A DNA stretch of 64,000 bases from Deltaproteobacteria bacterium (lineage in GTDB: Bacteria; Desulfobacterota; Binatia; UBA9968; JAJDTQ01), in contig JAPPNF010000156.1 in assembly GCA_028818755.1 (NCBI GenBank), positions 100,453 to 164,452 on the forward strand, read 5' to 3'. The position numbers and the translations under genes were made by a program. Position 1 is the stretch's first letter. Every line of letters starts with the position of its first letter. This document shows, piece after piece, positions 46,376 to 55,728 of this stretch. The notes under the pieces were generated by a model, which had not been told where the DNA came from, did not search any database, and saw only the letters and a program-made list of their open reading frames with translations.

Positions 46376-47421
46376 GGCTGCGGCGATCAGACGGTCCAGT
46401 GTTTCCCCGATCCGAGACCCTTCGCGGCATGGAGGCCGTCCTCCCGTTCGAGCCCGGTGATGGCCCGCTCCGCCGCCTCGACCGCCACCGCCCCCGGCTC
46501 CCGGGCCAGCGCCGCCGCCAGAAGATCCCCGTGGCCGAACACCGCCTGGGCGCTCGGATAGGTGCGCCACCGCCCAGGCCGCGGCCTCCTTCGTCGGCTG
46601 TCCCCGGTCCGTGACTAGGTCCGGGACCCGGCGTTCCCGCTCCGCTCGCCGTGCCCTCGCACGCACGGCTTCGGCCGAAACCCCGATCTCCGCCGCCTGT
46701 CGCTCCCAACTCCGTCGAAGCTCCCCCTTGTCCACGTCCCGCTTTATGGCCCGCGTCGTCAACGCCGCGCGGTCCGCGAGCTTCGGGTTCTCCAGCGGCG
46801 CCCCTTCATTCCGCGCCGCCATCGCCGTCTCGATTTCTGCCCGCCGCGTCGAGAACCCCTCCACTACATCCCGCGATACCCCCGAGATCTCGGACCGCCC
46901 GTCCCCGTGCGTCTTCTCGATCCCGTACCCCAGGTCCTTGACACCCCGGGCCAGCTCGGCCCGGTAGACCGCGCCGATCGCCATCTTGTTGCGGTAGAGT
47001 CCGTCGTTGACCATGGTCCGCCACTTCCCATCCTCCCCCTGGACCATGTTCGCCACCACCGCATGGGTATGAAGCTGCGGGTCGAGGTTTCGGGAGGTGT
47101 CGTAGCGGAAGGTTGCGGCCACCATCGGGTGACATCGCGCCCCGGCCGATGGTGGATCTCCCCGTCCTTGTCCCGCTTGTCCGGGTGCGGGCCGTCCGGC
47201 ACCTTGCCTTCAAGCACGGCCTGGAAGGTGTCGGGATCGACCGGACCCGAAAGTCTCAAATCCTCCGCGCCCCTGCCCGCCCAGGCGCTCGCCTCCCTGT
47301 GGGCGCGATCGGCCTTCGCGTAGTAGCCGTCCTTTCCGTAGTAGGATACGCCCTGCGAGGGCGAGGCGACCACGCCGATCGAGGCTACGATCCGGGCCTC
47401 GCGCCAGGCGCGTCCATACAC
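46376..47421 (-). pseudogene. decayed MobF/TrwC-type conjugative relaxase
   Basis: The N-terminal part (SIGVVASPSQGVSYYGKDGYY, then RAHREASAWAGRGAEDL) is in one frame down to GRDVT. A deletion follows that removes the APKSVS-type block with catalytic residues. The next part (VAATFRYDTSRNLDPQLHTH with the HTHAVVANM histidine motif) is in a second frame. Near 46,560 the helicase-side sequence (FGHGDLLAAALAREPGA) continues in a third frame and ends without the helicase motor. At least two frameshifts and one deletion make it non-functional. It is evidence for a past conjugative plasmid or integrative element. Confidence 0.85.
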
Positions 47422-47644
47422 TGGTTTAGCGCGTCCATGGTGCCCGGATACGCGTTTTCCGGACCGGGTACAAGGGCCGAAAGGCCCGTTTCACAGGCGT
47501 GTCAACGTCTGTCGTCGATTGTCTTTCACCCCAACATACCCTTGTCCCGCCCGTCCGGATCGCGGGCGCTCTCCGTGTGGGCTTTCCAGCATTCTCGCGG
47601 TCTCGTCTGGTGCGGCGCTCGGTGGAGATCGGCAGGAAACACCG

Positions 47645-48001
47645 CTACTGTTCGATAACCGACCTTTGTTTGAAACGGCCTATAATGTCGAAGAAGTTGC
47701 CGTACGGCTCCGTTTTCGTTGCCTTGATCTTGTCAAGTCCTTCGGACCGGAGGTACTGACCAAAGAAGACACGGAACTTGACTCCGTTCTCGTCTGGAAT
47801 CTCCTTCTCGTACCGAAACGCGAACCAGTTGAAAATTATGCAGTTATCACAGGCAGGGGTGGCAACCACGCACTCATCACCCGCTCTGAGTTGACGCAGC
47901 ATCGTTGCGTGCTGACCGGTACTGTGTAAGTCGTAGAATGCGTCGGGACCATAGAGCGCAAAATGGTCGCGCCGACGGCAGTTGTTCAACAAGACCGGCA
48001 T
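47645..48001 (-). CDS. hypothetical protein
   Basis: A 118-residue soluble protein (NCRRRDHFALYGPDAFYDLH near the N-terminus, RVFFGQYLRSEGLDKIKATK later). Family not recognised. The track gives a 272-residue ORF starting at 48463. A strong AGGAGG lies nine bases before the ATG at 48001, where protein-like composition begins, so I take the shorter form. It lies in the accessory island between the decayed relaxase and the protease gene. Confidence 0.5.
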   Translation of the reverse strand: MPVLLNNCRRRDHFALYGPDAFYDLHSTGQHATMLRQLRAGDECVVATPACDNCIIFNWFAFRYEKEIPDENGVKFRVFFGQYLRSEGLDKIKATKTEPYGNFFDIIGRFKQRSVIEQ

Positions 48002-49182
48002 ATCCGACATCCTCCTGGTTCGAAACATCTTCTTCCTTGCACAACCCCCGGACCGTGTTGTTTCACTGGCAAGCCATCCGTAGACCGGCAGACTGCACAA
48101 GGGCCTTGGTACGAATGGCCATTCTTGAGCACGGCCCTCCAGGAAACACAACCGACAGTGAAGCTCGCGGTGGACGCTCGATCCATGGCTATATGGCCTG
48201 AAAGCGCCGACCCCACACGGCGCAGTCGGCGCTTTCAGACCATATTCCCAGTCCCAATAGTCGCGGTCCGAGGCGCCTTCGCGCCTGTTCGGCCACCACC
48301 GTGGCCGTCCCGGCATTTCCGCGAAGTGCGTCCGCAGGTTGTCGTCGCCGTGGACCTCCCTCGTCCGGCAAAGTGGCTCGGCCCGGGAGCCCATCGCGAG
48401 GAATGCCGCATTATCCTGGCGCAGGTCCGGTTCGGTTAGGATAACCGGCTTGGGCTTGCTCACCGGATCGGAGATCAGCCGCTTGTCGTGAGACCCAGCT
48501 CATCGTCTGCCAGTAGAGGGAGTTCGCCGGGCGTGTGGCGACAACCTGATGGCGCTCCAAATCCCGAGATAGAGGAGTGCGAGCGGCAGGTGGACAGGTG
48601 AAGACTCGCTCAGTGTGCCGATGCCTCCTGCCCGGTACGTATTCTCGCCGTTCTTGCGGGTCCATGAAGTCCAATCATGGCCTTTCCCACATGAGAACAA
48701 GGCGCGAATCCACGGCTTCGCAGCCCTGTCGCCCCGCGGCGGCGATTGTCTCTGTCACCCCCGGCCGCACGTGCGGATCCCGCGCGGGTACTGATTTGTC
48801 CAGGCCCCAGAACGTGGGGTCTGCGGACCGATTACCAGATTTCTGGATGTGCACGATAAAAATACTCTTTGCACCCGAGGTAATACGAGAAATACATGCG
48901 TCACGTGTATTGAAGGGTCTGATTTCAGAGCGTCTTGTGCGGGTTGGCTCTGCCGCGAGGGAGAACGGAATGAGCATGACGGTCGGACTCAGGAAGCCAG
49001 GCAGGGGCCGCCTCCGCCGGCGCGCACGCGCTGGACTTGACAACTGCGGAATTGGCGTTTCGTATGATTTTGGCCGAACCGAGCGTCATGACTGCGCCCC
49101 GACCGTGTGCGGCGGGCGTGCGCACTCCGCAGTCTCCGTCCCCGCAATCTGAACCCCGCCCGTGCCGCTTTCACAATAACTT
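48002..49182. other. 1.2-kb accessory stretch without a supportable gene
   Basis: Several overlapping ORFs exist on both strands, but none has a convincing start and composition. The minus-strand frame from 48463 (SKPKPVILTEPDLRQDNAAF) reads plausibly for about 60 residues and may be an eroded N-terminal part of the gene downstream of it. Base composition around 48,840-48,910 is visibly more AT-rich. It is best regarded as decayed island sequence. Confidence 0.4.
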
Positions 49183-49335
49183 CCGGCCACCACATACAAG
49201 GTGCGGATGCGGGCGGTGAACGACGACGGTTCGGGCTCCTGGTCGGAGTGGGCAACGGTGACCACCGCCGCCGACACCGCGCCGACGCTGGTTTCTGCGC
49301 AGGTGGCCGGCAATACCCTGACGCTGGGCATCGGC
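49183..49335 (+). pseudogene. fibronectin type III / SwmB-like repeat remnant
   Basis: In frame +1, TTYKVRMRAVNDDGSGSWSE followed by WATVTTAADTAPTLV and SAQVAGNTLTL is the end of a fibronectin III domain and the start of a SwmB-type repeat, as in long bacterial surface proteins. The frame has no start and changes character after about 50 residues. It is a fragment of a deleted surface-protein gene directly upstream of the protease. Confidence 0.55.
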
Positions 49336-49430
49336 ACGAAGAATCGGTCGACGAACAAGATTGCCTTCATCGGACCGAGTTCCATCGTGTTCCAATACAC
49401 GGCGCCGGTTCCCAAACAAGGAGGTTTCCT

Positions 49431-51749
49431 ATGAGGCATTCTGTCTGGGCGCTCGGTCTGGTTCTTTTCCTCGCGGCGTGCGGTGGCGGTGGCGGAGGAG
49501 GCGGGGACACGATGCTCGACCCGAGACCAAGGCCTCCTGAGCCGCCTCCTCTGACATCCTCGGACCCCGAATACCACCTCGACACGGCGCGGTTTACGAC
49601 GCACCAGCCGGATGTGCTTGAGCAGATCGGTGCACACCACGCCTACGCCAAGGGTCTGACCGGCAGAGGCGTGCGAATTGGGATCGACGACAGCATCGTG
49701 GACTACACGCAAACCGCCGAGTTTGGAAATCGGGTGAAGCTCACGGAAGCGGATGGGGCGAGTCTAGCCTACAACCGCCCGGATGGAGACCGACTTTTCG
49801 GTGATGTTGGCACGTGTAGACTGTTCGATCCAACGTGCAGCGTCTGGGTTGGCGACAGCGAAGGAAATCCGGAAGCGGCAAACAGTTGGATACGTCAGAT
49901 CGTAGACACCGATGGTTGGCCCGCCCAGGACGACTCCGTGTTTGTGCTCGACGAGCACTTCAACGAATTCCATCCGATCGAGCGACTGTTCCGGTGGAAG
50001 GAAGTGCCGACACCATACGGCGAGGGGCGCCACGGGACCATCGTGGCTTCTGTAGCTGCCGGGAGGAACCTTGGTGTCGCACCGGGTGCGACCATTATCC
50101 CTGTTGCACAGAATCTCACGGAAGACCAGAGGGCGGACGGGCTGGCAAGCAGCACTCTACGACATTGGATCGCCTCGCTCCCGGCCACTGATCGCGGGGT
50201 CGTTGATAATCTGCTTGCGAGCGCTGCGCGAGACAACGCTGCGAAGTTCGATATCATCAACAGGTCTTATGGGCGAGCCCTTTTCGACCCGGATGCAATC
50301 TCCAGCGAAATTCGTTCCGAACTTAGGTGGTTCTCTTCGTACCTACCGGAGTACCTAAGGGTGAGTTTTCAGATCGACACGCCCGACGCCGAAAAGACCA
50401 TACTGGTATATGCTGCCGGGAATGACCAGAAACCTTGGTCCGGGTTGGGGGCCGACTATCCCTACTACATTCCAGCGCTCCGCGGACATAGCCTCTCCGT
50501 CGTTGCGACGGATCCCACCACTGGTGTCATTGCGGACTATTCCAACCGGTGCGGCCCTCTACCGACCGACTGGGATACGGCAAGGCATGGTCCGCACTAC
50601 TGCCTGGCCGCTCCGGGAACCGTGCGAGGTCTGGTACCCAATCCGAACACACCAGGGCAAGGTGACGTTGAGGACGGAGTACAGGGCACCAGTTTTGCCG
50701 CTCCCATGGTCTCGGGGGCTTTGGCATTGATGATGGAGCACTTTCGGGGAACACGCGGCAACACCGCGGTGGTGAAACGAATGCTCGACACCGCGGATAG
50801 AAGCGGCCAATATGGCGACCTGGAGACGTACGGCGCGGGGTTCCTGGACCTTGAAGCCGCACTTTCGCCCGTCGGAACCCTCAACGCGGGACAGTCCGCA
50901 CGTTCTCTGAGGCGTACCATTCTGCACGCACCTGTTGCTTTCGGACCGGTTGCCGAGCGCGTCTCAACTATTGAGCTCGCTGCGTTCGACAGGCAGGACT
51001 TTCCGTTCTGGATTCCGTTGTCGTCACGGATCGCTGCGCAAGAGGTTGGTCGGTCGCCGATCCCTGTGCTCGATGAGGGCGTTGGCCCCGCTGCTGGCCT
51101 TGAAGCCCTGGGACAGCATTGGACGACAGTTGGAAGAGTTCAACGCTCCTGGCTACGAAGTGGCCAATGGGTGGCGGGCTTTGGCCCGTCGTCGGCGAGC
51201 TTGGCGCGCCAGCCGGGTGGCCAGGGATGGGGCTACGGCCTGAGCTTCAACGACGACGGGTACCTGGGCTCGCGCACGGCGGGGGCGTTTGGCTCGGATC
51301 TGCGGTCGGGTTTTTCATGGGTCTCGCGTACCTTTGCGCAAGAGCTTGACGCTCGCTGGAGCGTCAAGGCAACGGGGATGTTGGCCTTTGGCGCGCCGCG
51401 CTATGAAGATAACGCGATATTCAAAGCCTCTCCCTCTGTGTTGTCGGCGATGTCGATTCGTGTCGGCACGGAAACCACAGGGCTTACATTGGAGCAGCCG
51501 CTACGTGCAGAGACAGGGACCGGCACGTTCCGCATCGAGAACGGGCGAATCGAAAACGACCGAAGGCTCTACGACGAGCATCGCATTCACCTACGGCCAG
51601 ATTCGCGCGAAGTCCGTATGACGCTACGCCACGAACATGACGTGTACGGCGGGCGTATCGCCTTTGAGGCCGGCGCCACAATCAACGCCGGCCATGTTAC
51701 GGGAGCACGCGAAACGCATATGGGACTGGCTTTTTCGACAGCTTGGTGA
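49431..51749 (+). CDS. subtilisin-like (S8) serine protease lipoprotein with autotransporter-like C-terminus
   Basis: A 772-residue exported protease. Lipobox LFLAAC is at residues 12-17, followed by a poly-Gly linker and a proline-rich segment. The S8 domain spans about 60-490, with D87 (IGIDDSIVD), H201 (GRHGTIVASVAAG) and S421 (GTSFAAPMVSGAL). The C-terminal 250 residues are beta-strand-rich (GWGYGLSFNDDGYLGSRTAG) and end in GLAFSTAW with a terminal aromatic, like an outer-membrane barrel. The track start at 49107 is upstream remnant sequence; the ATG at 49431 has AAGGAGG at good spacing. Expected at the outer membrane or cell surface. Confidence 0.88.
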   Translation: MRHSVWALGLVLFLAACGGGGGGGGDTMLDPRPRPPEPPPLTSSDPEYHLDTARFTTHQPDVLEQIGAHHAYAKGLTGRGVRIGIDDSIVDYTQTAEFGNRVKLTEADGASLAYNRPDGDRLFGDVGTCRLFDPTCSVWVGDSEGNPEAANSWIRQIVDTDGWPAQDDSVFVLDEHFNEFHPIERLFRWKEVPTPYGEGRHGTIVASVAAGRNLGVAPGATIIPVAQNLTEDQRADGLASSTLRHWIASLPATDRGVVDNLLASAARDNAAKFDIINRSYGRALFDPDAISSEIRSELRWFSSYLPEYLRVSFQIDTPDAEKTILVYAAGNDQKPWSGLGADYPYYIPALRGHSLSVVATDPTTGVIADYSNRCGPLPTDWDTARHGPHYCLAAPGTVRGLVPNPNTPGQGDVEDGVQGTSFAAPMVSGALALMMEHFRGTRGNTAVVKRMLDTADRSGQYGDLETYGAGFLDLEAALSPVGTLNAGQSARSLRRTILHAPVAFGPVAERVSTIELAAFDRQDFPFWIPLSSRIAAQEVGRSPIPVLDEGVGPAAGLEALGQHWTTVGRVQRSWLRSGQWVAGFGPSSASLARQPGGQGWGYGLSFNDDGYLGSRTAGAFGSDLRSGFSWVSRTFAQELDARWSVKATGMLAFGAPRYEDNAIFKASPSVLSAMSIRVGTETTGLTLEQPLRAETGTGTFRIENGRIENDRRLYDEHRIHLRPDSREVRMTLRHEHDVYGGRIAFEAGATINAGHVTGARETHMGLAFSTAW

Positions 51750-52039
51750 AACTACTCCACATCTTGTCGATCGGATGCGTTTTTGCCCTCGGCTCGGCAT
51801 GCGCAGGTCCGGACAAGTCCGAGGCTGTTCCGGTCACGCGGGGTTTAGGTCCTCCGGTAGTACGTGACGGCGTCGTGTACACTCCGGCGACGGTGGACCG
51901 GAGGGGTTGCGTGCTCTACAACGTCCAGATCCCTGGAGGAAGGGCTCCTGCCGCCATGGTGTATAGGAGCGCCGAGGGGTTGTTCAGTTACGGACGTCCG
52001 GATCAATGCGTTAGACTCAAACCGTACAGACACGATTGA
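51746..52039 (+). CDS. putative small lipoprotein
   Basis: About 97 residues. A hydrophobic leader (LLHILSIGCVFALGSAC) with a cysteine at the expected position suggests lipidation. The mature part is small and beta-like. The start is GTG at 51746, overlapping the protease stop (GTGA), so it is coupled to the protease and may be its inhibitor, chaperone or an unrelated passenger. Family not recognised. Confidence 0.55.
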   Translation: MKLLHILSIGCVFALGSACAGPDKSEAVPVTRGLGPPVVRDGVVYTPATVDRRGCVLYNVQIPGGRAPAAMVYRSAEGLFSYGRPDQCVRLKPYRHD

Positions 52040-52270
52040 TTGTGGTGACAACAGGGTATCCCGGTCGAGAGTTTGAGATGCGCTGTCGGTGTCATCTATG
52101 GGTCCGCTCCGCATGGCAAGGTGCTGTTTCGGTGACGAGGAGCTTATAAGGGATTCTGCCGCAAAGGCGTGCTGTTCCAGGTGCTCTACTCGATCCGTAG
52201 CGGATGCTTGTATGACCGCAGGGAGAGTCTAAGGGGGCTTGGGGTGTTAATTGGAGAGGAGCGTTTGGTC

Positions 52271-52891
52271 ATGAAGGCGTTTCTGGTAGTTGTCGGCATC
52301 TTGGTGTTAGCGGGTACGGCCTGGGCGGATTACAAGGAGTGTCGGCAGGCGTACAGAGACAAGCAGTGGGATCAAGCGTTCGAGGCGTGCCATGCGGAGG
52401 CCGTGAACGCTGACAAGGGCGAAGGTGACAAGCGTGCCTTGCTTCGGGTGGCATATCTCTACCAGAATGGGCGAGGCACGGGCCGCGACTACAGCGAGGC
52501 TATGCGGTGGTTTCGCAAGGCGGCGGAACGGGGAAGCGGCCGAGCCATGTCGCAAATCGGGTATCTCTACAACAAGGGATGGGGGGTTACTCGAGACGAG
52601 GAAGCGGCGCTACGTTGGTACAAGAAGTCTGCCGAGAGGGGGCATTACTTGGGCCAGTACAACTACGGCATCAACTTGGTGGGCAGAGCTGTTCGGGGTC
52701 TTGGGACGCAAAACGACGTGGTGACCGGCTACATGTACCTGATCTTGTCCAAGGAGCAGAACAAGGGCTCCGTCCGGTTCCGCGAGGAAGCAGTAGGCCA
52801 CTGGATGGGCGTCGCGGAAAACCATCTCACGTACAGCGAGATCGATGAAGCCAAGCGCCGGGCGCGGAAGTGGAAGAAGGTCACCAAGTAG
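52271..52891 (+). CDS. exported Sel1-repeat protein
   Basis: A 206-residue protein with signal peptide MKAFLVVVGILVLAGTAWAD and at least two or three Sel1 repeats: ALLRVAYLYQNGRGTGRDYS, EAMRWFRKAAERGSGRAMSQ and IGYLYNKGWGVTRDEEAALR, plus a weaker third. Sel1 proteins are periplasmic or surface scaffolds for protein contacts. The ATG at 52271 is preferred to the track's 52169; GAGAGGAGCG precedes it. The 230 bp between this gene and the upstream lipoprotein holds no gene. Confidence 0.82.
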   Translation: MKAFLVVVGILVLAGTAWADYKECRQAYRDKQWDQAFEACHAEAVNADKGEGDKRALLRVAYLYQNGRGTGRDYSEAMRWFRKAAERGSGRAMSQIGYLYNKGWGVTRDEEAALRWYKKSAERGHYLGQYNYGINLVGRAVRGLGTQNDVVTGYMYLILSKEQNKGSVRFREEAVGHWMGVAENHLTYSEIDEAKRRARKWKKVTK

Positions 52892-52990
52892 CTTGAGATG
52901 TACCCCCGATGGTCGGCTCGACGATCCTCTTCACGGCCGTTCTTCGGGCCGCTACCGGGGGCCTCTTGTCGGTTCGCGTTCCACGATCGT

Positions 52991-53569
52991 CTACAGTGGT
53001 TTTCCGATTTCCGCTTCGAGATACTCGAGGGCCATGCGCGCGGGCAGATAGTCGGGATCGTGCCGCAGGGCCTCCTCGAAGGAACGCTTCGCCGCGTGAT
53101 AGTTCTCCTGCTTCAGACGCACGTGACCGAGATTGAAATGCGCGAACTGATAGCAACAGTAGCGCTTGGCGGCTATCGCCTTCTCGAACCACGGGACTGC
53201 CTCGTCCGGGCGGCCAAGCTCCATCAGGTACACCCCGATATCGTTGTAGGGATTGCCATAGTCCGGATCGAGGGCGATAGCCTTCTTGCATTCGGCAAGG
53301 GCTTCTTCGAGATGCCCGAGCATGCTGAGAGACCAGCCCAGAAAGGTGTGCCCCTCGGCCGTGGGTAGAATCTCGATGGACTCGCGGAAACTGTCGACGG
53401 CGGCCTGGTATCGGCCGTTGAGATGCAACAGGTAGCCTTGCTGCCAAAGGGCGTAGGCGCGCATCTGGTCGGAGATTTCCGACTGCTCGTCTGAACGTCC
53501 TTGATCCGCGGGCGTCAGCGACAGCGCCACCAGGAACACCGCGGCCAGGAATGGGCGTGCCCCGATCAT
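52991..53569 (-). CDS. exported TPR protein
   Basis: A 192-residue protein with signal peptide (MIGARPFLAAVFLVALSLTP) and three to four tetratricopeptide repeats: GYLLHLNGRYQAAVDSFRES, LGWSLSMLGHLEEALAECKK, IGVYLMELGRPDEAVPWFEK and a fourth ending near 185. It is a periplasmic protein-interaction scaffold. Convergent with the Sel1 gene, about 100 bp apart; no enzyme domain. Confidence 0.82.
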   Translation of the reverse strand: MIGARPFLAAVFLVALSLTPADQGRSDEQSEISDQMRAYALWQQGYLLHLNGRYQAAVDSFRESIEILPTAEGHTFLGWSLSMLGHLEEALAECKKAIALDPDYGNPYNDIGVYLMELGRPDEAVPWFEKAIAAKRYCCYQFAHFNLGHVRLKQENYHAAKRSFEEALRHDPDYLPARMALEYLEAEIGKPL

Positions 53570-53594
53570 GGGCGCACCTCCGTCGGAAAAGTCT

Positions 53595-54413
53595 CTACCC
53601 GCTGAGAAAATTTGCTACCAGCGCCGCGGTCGCCTCCGGCTGTTCCGCTTGGGGGCTGTGGCCGGCGCCCTTCACCAGTCTTACGCCGTTGGAGTTGGGA
53701 ATGCCGGCGGCGTAGGCTTCGCCGTGGGCCGGCGGCACCATGTTGTCGGACTCGCCCCACACCACCAGGGTCGGCGCCGAGATGCGGCGCAAGCGGCTCC
53801 TGAGCGAGCGGTTGTAGAAGTAGGGCGGGTTGAAGCCGAACCGGTTGGTGAAGCGCAGCATCTGGTAGCGCCGCAGTTCGTCCTCGATGTTCTCGGCCCG
53901 GCCGTTGGGGAACAGCGCGTGTCCCGCCGGTGTCTCGTCACTCTCGAACAGCATGGCGCGCAACTCGGAGTAGTCGGTGCCGCGCACCGGGTGGGACATC
54001 ATGAAGATGTCGCCGATGGGAGCACCGGGCACGAACAGGCCCGACGCGTCGATGAGCACCAACCGGCGGACCTTCTCGGGGTGCCGCGCCGCAAGCTCGG
54101 CGGCCGCCCATCCTCCGACACAGGCTCCGACCAGGTCGAAGCGCTCCAGGCCGAGGGCGTCGATGACCTCGAGGTAGTGGAACACCAGGTCCTCGGCCGA
54201 CTCCAGGTACTCGATCTCGTCGGATGCGGCGCACCCCGGGTGAGCCGGGGCGAACAGCCGGCAGCATTCAATGAGCTTCTCGTGGAACGACAACCAGCCT
54301 TCCGTGACGCCGTGGACGTCGGCGAAACCGTGCAGGTAGAGGGTGGGATCGCCGGAACCGTCCTCCAGCACCGACACCTTCCGGCCGTTGATATCGAGGG
54401 TTCGCCCGCTCAT
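53595..54413 (-). CDS. alpha/beta hydrolase with cysteine at the nucleophile position
   Basis: A 272-residue hydrolase fold with YLHGFADVHGV (oxyanion loop), WGESDNMVP (acid region) and GAGHSPQAEQPE (catalytic histidine). The nucleophile elbow reads GACVGGWAAAELA where GHSxGG is usual, so serine is replaced by cysteine. It overlaps the start of the upstream LLM oxidoreductase stop by 4 bp (ATGA), implying coupled expression and perhaps successive steps on one substrate. Confidence 0.82.
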   Translation of the reverse strand: MSGRTLDINGRKVSVLEDGSGDPTLYLHGFADVHGVTEGWLSFHEKLIECCRLFAPAHPGCAASDEIEYLESAEDLVFHYLEVIDALGLERFDLVGACVGGWAAAELAARHPEKVRRLVLIDASGLFVPGAPIGDIFMMSHPVRGTDYSELRAMLFESDETPAGHALFPNGRAENIEDELRRYQMLRFTNRFGFNPPYFYNRSLRSRLRRISAPTLVVWGESDNMVPPAHGEAYAAGIPNSNGVRLVKGAGHSPQAEQPEATAALVANFLSG

Positions 54414-55654
54414 GCGACCGCTCCGGCCGCAAGAGTCTCTTCCATCCCGGGGTAGGCCTTGGCGAACACCCGCGCGGAGTCGTCCCGCAAGGCCGGCGCC
54501 ACCTCGGTGGCGAACAGGCGCTGGCTCTTCAGCGCCAGCTCTCCGGGCATGTTGCCGAGGTGGAACTGGATCAGCAGGTTGCCCACCTGCGACTTCTCGA
54601 TGAGGCTCAGGATCTTCCGGTGCACGGTCTCGGGACTCCCCACGACAATGGACTGGGCCTTGTCGAGCTCGTCCCAGTCGTTGACGTCCCCCAGCATGGA
54701 GCGTTCCGGATCGGAGTGCTTCAGGAACTCCTTCCAGGCGGGCGCGGGGATGTAGGGCACGCCGGCGCCGAAGGTGAGCTGACGGCCTTCCTTGCGCAGG
54801 TGGCCCTTGAGGCAGTTGCGCAGGAAATACCACACGCCCTCCTCGCACTCCTCCTTGGCCTGGGCATCGGTCTCGCTGACATAGGCGGACATCAGGATGC
54901 CCATGCGGAACGGGTGGTAGGTGTCGCCGTGCTCTTCGAGTATCTGGGAGAACTGCTCGCGAGCCTTGTACGTCTCGCCGCCGTGGCTCCGGGACGACAG
55001 GAAGTAGCAGTAGCCGCGCTTGGCCACCTCCACCAGCGTCGACGCGCTCCGGGAGCCCGGCACCCAGATGGGAGGATGGGGCTTTTGGGTGGGTTTCGGC
55101 CACGGGTTGACGTAGCGCAACGGATAGTAGTGGCCCTCGTGGTTGAAGGGGCCGTCGTCGGTCCAGGAGCGCACGACGAGGTCCACCGCTTCCCAGAAAC
55201 GCTCCCGCGACGTCACCGAAGGGATGTCGTAGTTGTAGTTCTCGGGTCCGCCGCCGGGCGCGAACCCGGCAATGACGCGCCCGTTGCTCATGTTGTCGAG
55301 CATGGCGTACTCTTCGGCCACCCGGAGCGGGTTGATGTGGAGCGGCAGCAGGTTGCCGAGCACGACGATCTTGGCCTTGCTCGAGCGTTGCGTCAGAGCC
55401 GCCGCGATGAGGTTCGGCGAGGGCATGAGCCCGTAGATGTTCTGGTGATGCTCGTTCAGCACCAGGCCGTCGAAGCCCAGTTCGTCGGCGTAGGCGAGCT
55501 GGTCGATGTATTCCTGGAAAAGGCCGTGGGACTTCTCCGAGTCCCACAGGCTGTTGGGAACCGTGACCCAGCCGGTGTCGTACTTCTCGTCGAAGTCCTT
55601 GGGCAGGTGGGGGTACGCCATGAAATGCCAACAGAATAGCTGTACTGGGTGCAT
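54410..55654 (-). CDS. LLM-class flavin-dependent oxidoreductase
   Basis: A 414-residue luciferase-like monooxygenase. YADELGFDGLVLNEHHQNIY is the N-terminal family signature, and GNLLPLHINPLRVAEEYAML and GRVIAGFAPGGGPENYNYD are the flavin and substrate loops. It probably oxidises a small organic compound with reduced FMN from a separate reductase. The ATG at 55654 has GGGAGGGAG before it and is preferred over the track start. It is coupled to the Cys-hydrolase downstream. Confidence 0.88.
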   Translation of the reverse strand: MHPVQLFCWHFMAYPHLPKDFDEKYDTGWVTVPNSLWDSEKSHGLFQEYIDQLAYADELGFDGLVLNEHHQNIYGLMPSPNLIAAALTQRSSKAKIVVLGNLLPLHINPLRVAEEYAMLDNMSNGRVIAGFAPGGGPENYNYDIPSVTSRERFWEAVDLVVRSWTDDGPFNHEGHYYPLRYVNPWPKPTQKPHPPIWVPGSRSASTLVEVAKRGYCYFLSSRSHGGETYKAREQFSQILEEHGDTYHPFRMGILMSAYVSETDAQAKEECEEGVWYFLRNCLKGHLRKEGRQLTFGAGVPYIPAPAWKEFLKHSDPERSMLGDVNDWDELDKAQSIVVGSPETVHRKILSLIEKSQVGNLLIQFHLGNMPGELALKSQRLFATEVAPALRDDSARVFAKAYPGMEETLAAGAVA

Positions 55655-55728
55655 GCTCCCTCCCAATGTGAGACGGCGGCCGGCCGGTTTGCGAAAAACC
55701 CCTTAGCCCACGGTCCAGGGGCTGTCAA

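Noticed and set aside
49107-49430. Upstream extension of the protease (880-residue ORF)
   Set aside because: The frame there is out of register with the fibronectin remnant and precedes a perfect ribosome binding site and lipoprotein signal at 49431.
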